Assembly (NCBI RefSeq): GCF_000002985.6
Contig: NC_003284.9
Span: 17,360,001-17,424,000, forward strand
Origin: Caenorhabditis elegans
Taxonomy: Eukaryota > Nematoda > Chromadorea > Rhabditida > Rhabditidae
DNA length: 64,000 bases
Reading direction: 5' to 3'
Positions 51,801 to 64,000 of the stretch are shown here, piece after piece. The notes beneath the pieces were generated by a model. The model ran no database searches. It was given only the letters and a program-made list of their open reading frames with translations, and was not told the DNA's origin. A program made the translations under genes and the position numbers. The number at the start of each line of letters is the position of its first letter. Position 1 is the stretch's first letter.

Positions 51801-53849
51801 CCCATATCCGAACATGCCCAGATTATTCGTCAAACGTACCATAAACCCCGAAGGACACTCGCATTGCGTTGTCCTTGACGTCCCGTTTACGAGTGAACAA
51901 ACATGAGCCGGGTTTTCACATATACACTCGTTAACCTGAGAAAAAACACAAGCAATTAACAGTGAGAAAATTGGTGTTACCTCTGCTTTGAGCTCGCAGA
52001 ATGCACCATCAAACCCGGGAGAGCACTTGCAGGAGAGATCGGAGCCAGTCGAAATGCATTGACCATTGTTGTGACAATAATCAGAAGTGCATTGTTTCTT
52101 GTCTTGGATTTCACAGTATTTACCTAGAAGAAATTGTGAAAACATGTTTCTTCTTAGTTTTCTTTTGTTTTTATAAAATAATTTATTCGAATGTAAACTC
52201 TCAACAAATCAGCAACGTTAACAAAATTGAGAAAATAATAAGAAAGTTGAAAACTATAAGTATTGCAAAAAAACTGGGTATTTGTCCAAATATCATAATA
52301 AAACTTTTTGAACAACCTGAAGAAATGATTTTATTTCGAGCCAAAAGGGATCAACATGACAATGCTTCAGATTTGTCGAAACGTGGCAAAAACATGTATG
52401 CGATTTTTGACTCGAGATAAAAAATCCCCGAATTGTTTAGAAAATTTTTTATGACATTTGGTCATTTAGCACCTTATAAATGATTTTTGATCAAATTCAC
52501 ACTAGTCTTATTGAAAAAATCTAACTAAACGTTTTTCAAACTTCAGGTTTTTTTTTCACAATTATGTCTACTGGAAAACTATATTTCATCCTTCCCATCC
52601 AAATTTTCAAACCAAAACTCACCAGAAAATCCTTTTAAACATTTGCATTCATAACTTCCTTTCAAATTTTCACAATCTGCTCCATTCTGACAAAAATTTT
52701 CTTTGCACTCGTCCTCGTCAGTTTCACAGTGATCTCCAACAAATCCAGGTGGGCAGGCACATTTTACATTTCCCTGAACATTCTATTGGTTTTTATCACT
52801 CTGGACTCAAGTCACTCACGTTCTCGGCAACACAAGTGCCGTTATTCTGACAAGTGTGTGTTGCGCAAGACGGCTCGTTGCTCTGGCAAATGTATGATCC
52901 GTCGGCTCCTTTTGTGCATCTATAAAAAACATACATGTTTTTGGTTTGCACAAGGTCATGTATACCTTTCGTCATCGCCACATTGCGGTGAGCACTTTTG
53001 AGCAGTGTCATCATCAGTAACTAGATTATCACAAAGTGAGCCCATCCATCCTTCGGAGCACTGGCAAGTTTCTTCGCCAAACGTTCCTTTCACGCAGTTA
53101 CCGTGGAGACAGTGCAAAGAGCAGTTGTCCTGACATAGCAACCCACTGAAACCCTTCGGACATTCACACTGAAACATTCGCGTCTCATCGTTCACTGTGC
53201 AAGTTCCGCCGTTAAGACATGTGTTCCGACTGCACGCTCTGTTACATAGTGCTGAAAAGAGTTTTAGTGACAGCTTGTGGTATTCATCTGTCTTAATGAT
53301 AATGATGGATTACTTTTTGCAAAAAGTCAGTTGGTAGTTTTGTCCAAGTTTTAGATTGGAACTGATCTTTGGAAAACAAAATTTAGAAATTTATTTTGTT
53401 TTTTGGTATGAAATATACGAGCTTCATTTAATTTTCAGAGAAAGAAGTCATGTGTTTTATTGAAAAGGTCTGGGCTTCTGAAATAATTGTTAACCGACAA
53501 ATATGTTAATAGTTATTTGTTTACAATTTTAGTTGAAAATATATAAACGATTACAAAATCAAAGAAGAGATGGGCTGCAAAAATTGAGAGTTTTCAGATA
53601 CAACAATGCTCAACACTTAAAAGCCCAAAATCAACTTTCTCAAACATATTTTGAATTTAAATTAGATTTTCAGTTTTTGAGATGTTCACTTAAACTTCGT
53701 GTTATACATTTCTATCTCTCATCTAGTCTAAACCAAAACTTTTCACACTCAGATCAATCAGTCTGTGAAACCGAATGACATCATATCTTAGTAGTAGACT
53801 TACCATTTGTAACCAGGGTACAAAATATGAGAAAATGTTGATATTTCAT
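42804..53849 (-). CDS. crb-1: Crumbs polarity protein CRB-1
   Basis: Thirty coding exons from ATG 53849 to TGA 42804 sum to 5169 nt, 1722 residues; every junction closes in frame. A signal peptide ([15 protein letters not shown]) precedes about 27 EGF-like repeats interrupted by three laminin-G domains. EGF1-12 cover about residues 18-545. LamG1 follows at about 545-715, then EGF13. LamG2 spans about 745-930, then EGF14-15. LamG3 spans about 1003-1165, then EGF16-27. A single membrane helix ([20 protein letters not shown]) starts near 1662. The 36-residue tail has the juxtamembrane FERM-binding motif [11 protein letters not shown] and ends PPQERLI, the Crumbs PDZ-binding motif for PALS1/PAR-6. 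It acts at the apical plasma membrane. Several EGFs have the DxNEC calcium-binding start (DVNEC, NIDEC, DINEC). From memory this is F11C7.4. Confidence 0.97.
46290..46385 (-). repeat. Fragment of the composite repeat in a crb-1 intron
   Basis: GGCCTATTCTGGAGTTGGAG, then TTAACTCCACTCCC and a long A run, are the reverse complement of the poly-T/GGAGCGGAGTTAA module at 39783-39835. It sits in the large intron between crb-1 exons 45837 and 46746, without the tRNA-like part. Confidence 0.75.
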
Positions 53850-54088
53850 GAGTGGTAGATCATTGAATGCAGATCCCAAATAGGAGTAATGACGGCAGCT
53901 AGTCGAATTGTTTTGTGTTTGGAGGTAAAAAAGGTAGTTTGCCGCTTGACGATTGTTCTTCTGTACCGCACACGCTAGCTGCCGGAGTGACGCGAGAGAG
54001 AAAGAGAAGGTCCTAGAGAGCCAGGTGTATTGTCGGATAATAAGCAGGTAATTAGAACGGAAGAGGAAACACGGGCAAGAGAGATGAA

Positions 54089-54103
54089 GGGGGGGGGGGG
54101 GGG
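54089..54103 (+). repeat. Poly-G tract (15 G)
   Basis: Longest uninterrupted G run in the window, about 240 bases upstream of the crb-1 start. Confidence 0.9.
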
Positions 54104-57100
54104 AATCTCGTGGTTGCCAGGGGTCAGCTAGCTGCCCTGTGGCATTTCGACGGTAATTTGGAAATAGTAGGGAAAGTTTCAGTTGACCGAGTGATTGAAG
54201 ATATACAAAATTTTCAAACGTTTATAAAAAGTGAAAACATAGAAATTCAGCGTTTAGTTAAAAAAAAAGGTTTTCGAGAGTATTTGTACAATTTCGACAT
54301 TTTTTTTGTGCTCGTTTCAGTTTGGCAGCTCATGCTTTTGATTTTACTTTTAATTGTCGTCTGATAAAATATTTCCTACTTTTTTTTATTATCATCTAGT
54401 TCCTAATGTACTTGTATGTGTTAATAAAATTAGCTGAAATATGGGGTTTTATCCCATAACAAGCGACAATATTGTTTTATTGTGATTTCAGGAGTTTTTT
54501 TATTTAAAAGAAATAAGAATGAACAAGCTTAATTATGCGTAAGTACAAATTCAAAATACTCAAAAAGTGCTGGGTCCACTTGAATTACAGCAAAAAACCC
54601 TCAGCAGCTAATTAGTTCCAAACAATTTCCGGCTGTCAACATCTCCAACATCTATATATTTTATGTGTAGTAGGTCGGATATTATACAGACAATTTTCAA
54701 ATGATGAGACTAGTTTCACCCGGCACGCACACGGAAAAAAGAAGGGGATAGCAAAAAAGTGAAGCGAAAAGGACAGTGTGTTTGTCCTGTTATGCGGAAA
54801 AATGAGATTTGCTGGGGTTACCGATATCGAAATACGTTTTTAGAAAATATTTGGATGAAAATTCAAATAAAAATTTCCGAAATAAAAACGGCAAAAGCAA
54901 AAAAGTTTAGTAGTTCCGTTTAGACGGGACAAACTTTGCTGAGAAAATTGAGTAGAAATGAAGGCCAAGGCGGAGCACAGTTGACAAATGACCGCGCATT
55001 TGGAAATGGCAAACTGTCGGAATTTCATGGAAAAATACCAACAAGTGAATCAATTACATAATTTTAAAAAGTGAAATTCTCAAATGTTTCAAAGATAGTT
55101 GGGGAATTTCAAACTACCTCCCAATAATACTCAAGAGACGCAAAGTTTTTGAACTTACTTGTTATGCTATCAGTTATGTTTTTTGGAAATGTTGGAGGTC
55201 ACAAACCTTAAAATTGATTCTGATATATATTTTTGATTAATCAAAAAATTACAGTTCATTGTGAACATTTTACGCTCAAAAATATGTTGCCAACATTTTC
55301 AAAATAGGGAATCTTCTCAAATAACTGAAAAGTTCAAATTTTCAATTCACGGTAACATGATGAAATAAATTTTTAAAAAACAACTTTTAAAAACAACTTT
55401 TTTTTCAATTTAATAAAAATTCAGTTGATAAACATTGAATAATTAAACTTAGTTTTTGTGTTGATATTTGTTGAAATGCTAAATTTTTAAAACCAAGAGA
55501 TTATTTGGATTCAAATTTCAAATTACAAATTGATCTGACGATTTTTTGTCGTTCCTAAAAAAAATGCTAAAATTGTACTTACGGAAAACAACAATTTTGA
55601 AAAGCAAAAAAAAATTAGCAACGAAAAAAAATCACCCCTGTGGCTAGCTTCTCGGATCGCGTTCTACTTATGGTATTATCTGGGGACTTTGCATCAGAAA
55701 AAAAATACGGCGCAAAAATACGCTAGAGAAGATAAAAATGTATGTGTGCATGATACATCTCGTCGCCTAATTGTCTATCTCTAAACACCTTTTTTTTGAA
55801 TATGCCGCAAATATGTAGTGGTCAGTCAGTCAATAAAAAACACGCATATAGACAAAACAAAACGATTGCGCGCGCGCGGGGTCGTAAGGTCATGGAAAAG
55901 AGCATGGTATTGATAACAGTGCACACATAACCCCAGGTCTTACAAAAAGAGTTTTTGGAAAGAATAGAATTGTGCAGCAAATGACAGAAAAGGACGGAGG
56001 GACACTTGATGGACTGCTGAGGAAAAAAAGGTGCGTGGACGACCGGAATATAGGGTGTATTAAGAGTGAAGGGACACATGTATTTGTTTCGAGGCATTTC
56101 CGGTTATGGCGAGAAGAAGGGATATGAACAAGATAATTGAAGACAAATAGTCCGTGATGATTTGTTGACTAACAGTGAGACAATTATTTTCGAATCAAGG
56201 TTTTGAATACTAATTATGTAGATCGAGCTAGAAAATTTATTAAAAAATTCTGACTATTTTTCCTGTACTAATAAAACTTCACTAAGTACCTTACGTTTTC
56301 AAACACAAAACCTTATAAAAATAACTTATTAATTTAGAACAGTTGTACGTAATAATGCAAAAACCATTACAATTATTTTACAGAGCCTTTTGCAATTTTA
56401 GGAATCTAGTAGTATACATAGTAGTTGTATCAAAAACTTAGAATTACACAATCCAGAAATAGAACTAAGCAGCAGGCCCAATCACTGCAAATGACACTTA
56501 ATTACAATGTAAAAAGTATCAACAAGCAGGGGCAAAGAGTTGAGAGCAAACTAAGATTGAATACCTAAAAGAGACTCATCAACTATCGAACGATCTCCAA
56601 AAGCACAGAAACAACACTTGAGTTGGTTGGAAGGAGGGGGGATATGACTTTGTTTGGGCAAGCGCTAGGCTCTCCCCCTCACCATCTTGGGCTCCCAGAG
56701 CACACCCCATCGGAAACCGTCTGAGCCACTTAAAGAGCCACCGCAGTGTCCAGCAACTTCTTGACTTCGCGCACCAAAACGTTTTGTACTGTAGCGCGGC
56801 GGATGGGGAAGCGAGTATACAAAAGCCGGGTTTGCAAGTGGATGCTTTTCGAAAAATGGTCACTTGTTTTGAAATTGTTAGCACGTTCTCGTTTTACGCG
56901 TACCCCGCCGCCGCCAGACATGTCCTCAACAACTATTCGCAGTGTTAATTAACTACGTTTACCTTGTTGCTTGCTCTAATTTCCACAATCACGCACCCCA
57001 TCTTCTTCCCTGGCCCCCTTCAAAACTTATTCAATTAGCCACCTTTTTATTTGCCCAAGTATGTGTTTTGTTAATGAATCAAAAATGAATGGAAGGTACG

Positions 57101-60100
57101 ACCACCATGCTAAACCCAAGACCACCCACCGAGAAAATACAACTTTTGCGGAAATTCGACACCACTGTGTTGGCTCATGATTTCTCTGATTTTTCGAGTG
57201 GAGGCAGATTTTTGAGGAAAGTTCAAACGAACGTTTTACGAAAGCTCACAGGATTCATGGATAATGTTTTGAAGTTCAACGAATACTTGTTTGACTTCAC
57301 ATTTTAGCTATATTGTTTCACCTTTAATATTGATACAAAAATGCAGCAATAGAGCTGAAGTTTTGTAATTTAAAGCATTGAAATTGTCTCAGAATTTAAA
57401 AGAAAACAAACGTTTCAAATTAGCATGAAAAATTCATCAGGCAATGTATAAATAATCTCAGCACATTAAAACAAAAGGAATTTGACGAAATGTGTGAGGA
57501 ACTTGGAATAATACTTTAAAAACAATGAAAAAATCATTGATTTTTTTTGTTGAGTACTTTACTCCAATTTTAGCTTTTACTATCAAAAATTTCATTATCA
57601 AACGGTTGTTTTTATTTATTTGGAAATTCAAACATAACTGTCCATAGTTTAGAAATCAAGATGAAACCAGAAGATCAACGGTTATCAATTGGCAAGACAA
57701 GACATATCGCAAGATTTTGAACTAAAAATAGTTTGTTTCATTTCATGACGCTTAAGATATGAAAACAGCGACACAGAAGTCAAAAACAACACGGGTACAC
57801 AATTAATTGTCTTCGTGTTCATTTTCATTAAGATAACAAACATAGACGAATGCTTTTAGAAGTTCAAACAGAGTGCGGTAAAACTTCAAACGTGACCAGT
57901 GCGCAGCAGAAAAAACCTGTGAACACCGTGGCGTTTCCTAATTGAAGTGTCTAATGTCCGACCTTTCAGGAAAACAAGAACTAAACTACACATCGGCCGG
58001 GATTGAAGAGACTTTAAATAGTGGTATGTATGAGGCATAATAAGGGAGTAGCTCCTGGAGCTAGAAAAACGTTTGAAAATTCTTGAAATGTTCTAAGTAG
58101 TTTTTAAAAAAATTTCAAAAATAAATTAGTCTTATGAGAATATGATGAACACGAATTTTTCCTGTATTGTTCTAACAAAATTATAATATAAATCTAAAAC
58201 TCCCCGGAAACATTTCAATAAACTTTGAAACATTTTCCAAACAATATTTTTTTTTAACACCGTATTTTTTATACATATGTAACTGTTTCAGCTTATAGCA
58301 AACATTCCGATAATATTCAAAGAGTTGTAAGCCGGGAAAATATCATCAAAGTTGAAAACTTTCACGTGCACCTTGTTTTTTAACACTTGTGCACCACGTC
58401 ACATGCATTGCGTAATTTTGCCATTTCATATCTAGAATACATTTTTCAGGGAATTCTATCGAGCGAAATAGGAGCTACTGAAAAAATTAGAATTCGGGTT
58501 AAAACCGCACTTTAATCTCATTTCCAATTCAACAAAATTGAGTATAGCAATGCAGTAATGCAATGTTTTGCTGCACATTTTTTATTGGTTGAATTTGTAG
58601 TTTATCAAATTTTTTCAATTCAGTTTCATAATACTTATGTAGTGGTTGTACCTGAAAATAACTACCAATACATTTTTTTTTCAAAAATGGTTATTCAAAT
58701 AGAAAACGAAATCAATTTAACTTAAAAAATGAACAATTTTTGAAATATTACTGCATACTCGTATGTATACGAATTTATATAGCAAAATCGTTTCTAGAAA
58801 ATATGGAATCTACAGCTTGAGACAGAGTTTCTTGAAGATCCCTTGTTACATCCTCTCCATCTGAAAAAAAAACACATTTTACAAAAATTTATCTTTAGCT
58901 ACAAAGGTCACATATTGCGAAATAATATATGACAGTTTATCATCAGGTGTGAAACTTTACAACTGTACCGTAAATATTTTTCTGTAGTAAAAACAAAAAC
59001 ATGGTACAAGTCTTTCTAGAACCAATCCATCACAACTTTTTTCCAGCCATCCATTAGTCAGGTGCGTTTTTCCAGACCTTGGCCGGTAATTTTTTCACAA
59101 CAACAAAATATGTTCAATAAGAACATAACTTTAAGTGACGAATAATTGTGTACTATTAACAAAAAAAGTTTTAAGTAGATATAAAAATTGATACAAAATT
59201 TAAACAGTCAATATGTTCGAAAAATTTGTAAAATGCAATTTATAAAGATAAAAGTCTCAGTTCATTCAAACACACTTGCTATCCTGCATGAACCTACCAT
59301 AATTTTTATTTATTCTGTAAAAATGTGGTTTCAGTGCAATTGCGCGATAACTAAGATTTTAGTTTTTAACAAATCAAAAACAACAATTACAAACTTTTCA
59401 TGTACAACACTCAATCATAAGATGGCAAACGTTTACCTAAATTTTGAAGTTTTCTAAAGAAAATTTCATTTTAGAATATCTTTTATTTCAAAAATCCAGA
59501 GTTTTTCCTTGAAATTTCATCAAAAAACAGCAATATTTTGAGAGCTTGTATCTCATTAATTTTTTGTAAAATCTTGTATACCGTACTCCTTTCCCAAGAT
59601 TCCCTATTGGTGTTATCATTTTCATCACTACAGTATCGGATTCGGAAAAAAACCGTTTACTCGACAGAAAGAAAATGATAGCTTGTTATTGTAGTATTCT
59701 AGTAATCACAACACAATAAAGACCAACTTTCAAAAGTTAGAACCCATACCACACCGCCACACCTTGTTTCCCTGCAAAAAGTCATTGTTTGTGCTGTGAA
59801 GTTGTTGACATATTCGAAAGGAGAACATGTTGTTTGAGGAGAAAAAGAAGAAGATACGACAATGATAATACTTCTCTCTGACACTGTCTTCAAAGAGCGA
59901 GCCATTTATCAAAAGAAACTTCATCACCGAATCTCGTTCTATCGTAATCATACATCAGAAGCCCACGGTGTAGACGGCGATGGTGGTGACAGGAGAAGAA
60001 GGAAGAGGAAGAACGGAGAAGAAGACGCGACGTCGAAAGACGATTTTTGTTAAGCGTTTGATCGTACGACACTCTCAGATAGTCTATTTTCGGAGAAGAC

Positions 60101-60388
60101 AAAGATGTATTGCTTTCTTCTTTTTTCCTTCTTTAGAAGATTGTTACTGTATCTGTTTTAAACCATGTTTAACTATTTTTGCATTGTCAATGAAAAGAAC
60201 AAGAAGATATGAAAGAGAAGAGTCGTCTTTATTAAACGTTATCAACTGAATTCCTTAATCAGAAAATCAAGCACTGGGCCAAACGTTTTTCAGGGGAGGG
60301 TACACAGTACTGAGACAAATCATTTACGGATCAGGTAAATTCAGGATTGAAGCACAAAAGAGCACATAAGCGGAGGTATGGACGAAAT

Positions 60389-60440
60389 TAATCAGTTATC
60401 CAGCGATACTTTCCATCCAATTCGCTGCGATAACTGATTA
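60389..60440. repeat. Imperfect inverted repeat
   Basis: TAATCAGTTATCCAGCGA is followed within 20 bases by its inverse (TCGCTGCGATAACTGATTA, one base longer); a partial third copy (ACCAGTTATC) follows at once. Confidence 0.75.
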
Positions 60441-60755
60441 ACCAGTTATCTAGCTATTTTAGCTATTTTTTAATAAGCTTTCGAAAAATGTACACGATTC
60501 AAGATATCGAGATCTTAAATAGCTTAGCGAATCGGTAGGAGGGGCCAAAAAGAGAAAAAAAAATAAAAAATTAAATAATTGCACTAGGGTGCGAGCTCAT
60601 AGAAAACAATTAGAGGGAAATTTGGGGGAGGAGTGAGAAAAGAAAAAAAACAAATGTTAAAAGTAGGTAGGTCCCACCTAGGCAAAAACGATTGCATGTC
60701 TTAAAGGCCCCCTATAGAGGAACGGCTTTGCTATTTACAATATTAACAACAACGC

Positions 60756-61407
60756 TTAATACTGCACTGGAGTGAACATGGTGCACTTGGAGTACCAACG
60801 TTGGCAAGTCTCGGCCATGGCAGCGGAAGATGGTGGGTTGCACATTTGATGGACCTTTGGATGAGTGTGGGCGCACTTGCACTCGTCGGTGCAGTGAGCG
60901 GCGGTGCATTCTGGAGTGCAGGTGGCTACGATGGCGGCGGTGAGACGGGTGGTCTGTGGAGCGGTTCTTGAGGAGTGGATGTGGGCTGGCTTGCGCTCAT
61001 CGGCGATTGGCAAATCGAGGCTGGCAAAGTCGGATCCTCTTGGAAGGACTGGTGGCATAACGAGTGGTGAGCCGAGGTCTGGAAGCTCGACGAGTCCGGC
61101 CTTTCCAACGGCACAGTGCTTTTCGTAGGCTGGGCAGAACTTGGCAACCTTTCCAAAGAGAGCACGGTCAATTGGTCCAGCGTTGTCTCCACAGTATTTG
61201 TTGTAGTGGTCAAGATGCTTGATGCAATAACGTTCGGACATCTCCTCATTGCGACGAACACGGGCAGGGTTGGCTGAAAATACAAAGAATGATGTAATTG
61301 TCTAATATCTTTGAAAGTTATCGAATGTTCTCTATAGTTTTGTAAATGTGCTCACCTTGTGCCAAGACCATAACGATAGCGAGAGCGGCGACGGTAATAA
61401 AGTTCAT
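60756..61407 (-). CDS. osm-11: Secreted DOS-motif Notch co-ligand OSM-11
   Basis: Two exons (61407-61356, 61273-60756) give 189 residues. Signal peptide MNFITVAALAIVMVLAQA is followed by NPARVRR, a possible dibasic processing site. The mature part contains ERYCIKHLDHYNKYCG and a Cys-rich C-terminal half: ATCTPECTAAHCTDECKCAH, then HQMCNPPSSAAMAE and RWYSKC. This region is what I recognise as the DOS (Delta and OSM-11) region. Established knowledge: OSM-11 acts with DSL ligands to activate LIN-12/GLP-1 Notch receptors and affects osmotic-stress behaviour. It is secreted and lacks a DSL domain or membrane anchor. G/C content is well above the surroundings, consistent with high expression. From memory this is F11C7.5. 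Confidence 0.93.
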
Positions 61408-64000
61408 TTTTGGAAACGGTGTTTTTTTGAGATTCAATTGCTTGATCTCGCAAGTCGAAACTGCGTACTGCCTATCTGAAATCGGCGCCTTTTATGCGTT
61501 CGCGTGAACTCCGCCCCACAATACCGCCCTTCCTTGTCTGTGAGAGTCGTCGGAAGCGGCGCGGGGCGCGCGTCCCGCCCCCTAGGAACTTTGAAGATTG
61601 CCTCGCGGTGGGGAGAAGGACGCCGAATAAACTGATTGTTCTAAAAATATCATCAGGGCCGAAGGAGGGAAAGAAGGATTGAAGTATCGGCGACTAACGG
61701 AATTGAGAAATAGCAGCACCGGTGTAGAGGGTTTCGTGGTTTTCGGCGGATGATGGATGGGATCTCTAATGATCGCCCTGTGGTTAGAGTGATGGAGAAG
61801 CCAGTGTCGCACACAGTTTTCTGAAGATGAGAAGATAGTGGTCGAAAAATGATAATGATGATGATGATGATGTGAGGAAAGATGTATAAGACATCCGATG
61901 GGGGTACGTCGAGGTCGTCGATGTGTTTCGATCTTCAGCTACTACGCCGTTATCATGTACCCTGCACAGCGTCGGACACAAACATCTCCGTGGTGCGCGT
62001 AAACTCGACGACGACTCGTGATGGACGTCTAAAAAGGGATATGGGAGACAGAAATAATGCACCCGTTCTTTACGTGTTATCACTGCTTTAGAAATAAACT
62101 ATTTTTAGTGTTTCCCTCGTTGTACGCAATCTTTATTCTTCACTTCACCATTTCATTACTTCATCATGCGGAACACAGACTACTGCTACACAAAAAAGTT
62201 ATAGTCGTCACGTTTCTTAAACCTTTTTTTTTACTTTTTGATGGTTTTTGTTTTAGCGACTGACCAAAACAATCTTGCGGTCAAGGCTTTTTCAGTGTAA
62301 GTACGTTATGATAAGCTAGGAACAATGAAGTTTGGGAATTGAATGAGTTAATCATTCGACGAAGAATTATTTCGTAGTTGAACTATGTGTGGCTTCTAGC
62401 ATAACGTCATTTCAAAAGAGTTATAGATGACGATTACTGTCAGATGTTCTTTACTCAAAGCTTTATTTTGTAACACCGTGTTTACCAAACCACTACTTTC
62501 AATTAAGCAAACATCCGTGCAACTGTCTTTCTTTTTCATTTCCATATCCTATTCAATAATACCGTAACAACTTCCTTGGCAAGAAACAGTTCTTTGATTC
62601 AGGTTTTTACTGTCCGGAATTAGCTGCCCAACTTGAGACATGAGACCAGAGACAAATGTTTTCTCCAAGTTAGAATTCGAAACACAGAAAAACTGTATTT
62701 TTCCCCTGTTACCCTAAAAAACATGCCCTTTGCTCCTTCCCTGTCATTCATTCATCAAGGCACTTCTAGAAACAACGTCTTGTTTCTCTTTTCGTGTGAT
62801 GGATTGTGTACGACCTCCAACACCTTCCGTATCTCCTGACTTTTAATGGTTGAGGTTGCGTCTAAATTTGGAACAACTTTGAACATTTTGAGTGACATCT
62901 TTTGAATTTGATTCTAGATAAGCTTTTGATTTTTTTTTCATTTCTATCTTGACACTCTTGTTCTCCTTTCTGTCATCACGGTGTACATAGGAGAAAGCAT
63001 GAGAAAGCACCCACGAACTTTATATTCTCAGGGTGCGGCGGCGTGGAAACTGACAAGACGTGGCTCGTGTGTTGTGTTCGGCTGTTTGACTAATAGCGTG
63101 TATATGTGTATTGTAAAAGTATTGTAAAATTGAATATCTTTGAAAGTCAGAAAAGCGACCAGTCAGCCAAAATATTTGAATCAACAGCTTTTCCTTTTGT
63201 ATTCTTCTTGTTTTGACAGAATAAATTTCTACCACTAACTCGTAGAACAGATCTTTGCCTAGGGCGCTAGGATTACGGTAGGTTTCGCTATCCGATTCGC
63301 GAAACAGCTAGTGGCGGTTTGAACAATTGAGAGATAGAAAGAGTTGTGCAATACAGCAAAAATCATGATGAAGAGTCTTGAGTACCGATGATGATGTGTA
63401 GTTACAGTACCACTTGATACGCGTTTGTTTTTGCCTTTGGTTTTTTTCATTTGATAAGGTATACCTAGTTTGTTTAAAAATAGGTACTTGTCCTTCCTGG
63501 TTAATACATTAATTTGCAATTTTTTGAGGGAATTATATGGAACGTGCATAACCAACATTCATCAAGGTATGCAATTTCGCGGCTGATTAAAAAAATGTAA
63601 TTTGGTACTGTGTAGTAGCTCCATCGCAAACGTTTCGGGATTTACCTAATACGCGAGTACTCAGAAAATAAAAAATCTTACATCAACTTAAACATATTCT
63701 ACGGAACTTAACATAAATTGACATCAATATACGGAACTATAAAAAAAGCTGAAGTTCATTTCCCAAAACTGTTCGCCATTCTTCACACCCAATCATTCCA
63801 GTTATTTGTCGTTCTGCAAACTGGTGTGTTGTTTGTACATATAGTTTGTCTCGAAAATTGCAGTGATTGATAACATTTCGAAAACGGAACTATATGTGGC
63901 GATGACTCAGGTTCGAAACAAGGGAAAAGAAAGCTGAAAATTCTAGAACGATGTATACGAACACTCTTCTTTTTTTTCTGTTTCGCCGCTTTTCTAGAAA
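61408..64000. other. Region upstream of osm-11, no supported gene
   Basis: The first 700 bases (61440-62080) are GC-richer and should contain the osm-11 promoter; a (GAT)n tract of about six units is at 61855-61873. Open frames here overlap on both strands without splice partners or domains. The rest shows only AT-rich sequence to the window end. Confidence 0.5.

Larger units (their letters stand above)
53850..60755. other. Gene-poor region upstream of crb-1 and downstream of osm-11, 6.9 kb
   Basis: No gene can be supported on either strand. The first 300 bases (53870-54120) are purine-rich and less AT-rich, likely crb-1 promoter. A 15-G run is at 54089-54103 and a (GC)n run at 55867-55877. 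A GC-richer patch at 56600-56940 has overlapping frames on both strands without domains. An inverted repeat is at 60389-60440. The part next to 60755 should hold the osm-11 3' UTR. Confidence 0.5.

Noticed and set aside
56579..56952. Frames of 63-101 codons on both strands
   Set aside because: GC-richer island only; no homology, signal peptide or splice structure.
60904..61285. Frames of 74 (+) and 119 (-) codons
   Set aside because: Shadows of the GC-rich osm-11 coding exon in other frames.
1..64000. CRISPR array, prophage, bacterial operon or rRNA genes
   Set aside because: No such structures are visible; the intron and exon organisation is that of a nematode genome throughout.

Overview
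The window is nuclear DNA from a nematode, almost certainly Caenorhabditis elegans and probably the X chromosome. The evidence is short AT-rich introns with TTTCAG-type acceptors, compact intergenic distances and recognisable worm proteins. These include a Crumbs protein with 27 EGF and 3 laminin-G domains, a DOS-motif secreted protein (osm-11), a double-CAP venom-allergen-like protein (vap-1) and a Neuralized E3 ligase. Species and chromosome rest on recalled gene identities, not on a search. No bacterial-type operon or CRISPR array is present. Exon coordinates were read by hand from splice sites; every multi-exon model below closes in frame.

Layout. 213-2582 (+) is the 3' part of a rhodopsin-like GPCR. 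3318-4685 (+) is a small secreted protein of unknown function. 4900-8639 (-) is a 12-exon MFSD10-type transporter. 8640-13552 is gene-poor. 13553-14601 (-) is a glutaredoxin with a signal peptide and a CxxS site. 14602-18399 is gene-poor. 18631-19767 (-) and 20668-22005 (-) are two RING-less paralogues of equal length (189 aa) related to the Neuralized homology repeat (NHR). 23609-31561 (-) is the full Neuralized gene (NHR-NHR-RING, 682 aa) with a probable second promoter and a 915-bp palindromic element in an intron. 33991-36458 (-) is vap-1, divergent from the first of three tandem small secreted TSP1 proteins (36837-37767, 38628-39267, 41591-42439, all +). Between the last two lie duplicated tRNA-derived repeats. 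42804-53849 (-) is crb-1 (30 coding exons, 1722 aa). 53850-60755 is gene-poor. 60756-61407 (-) is osm-11. The rest shows no supported gene.

Biological theme. Three proteins connected with Notch signalling or epithelial polarity lie within 38 kb: a Neuralized ligase (acts on DSL ligands in flies), a Crumbs protein (apical polarity, modulates Notch in flies) and OSM-11 (DOS-type Notch co-ligand in worms). The two NHR-only genes beside Neuralized are the least explained genes here and the best candidates for something new: adaptors or antagonists that keep a ligand-binding fold but have no ubiquitin-ligase domain. A second theme is secreted cysteine-rich proteins (vap-1 plus the TSP1 trio), which may share a divergent promoter.
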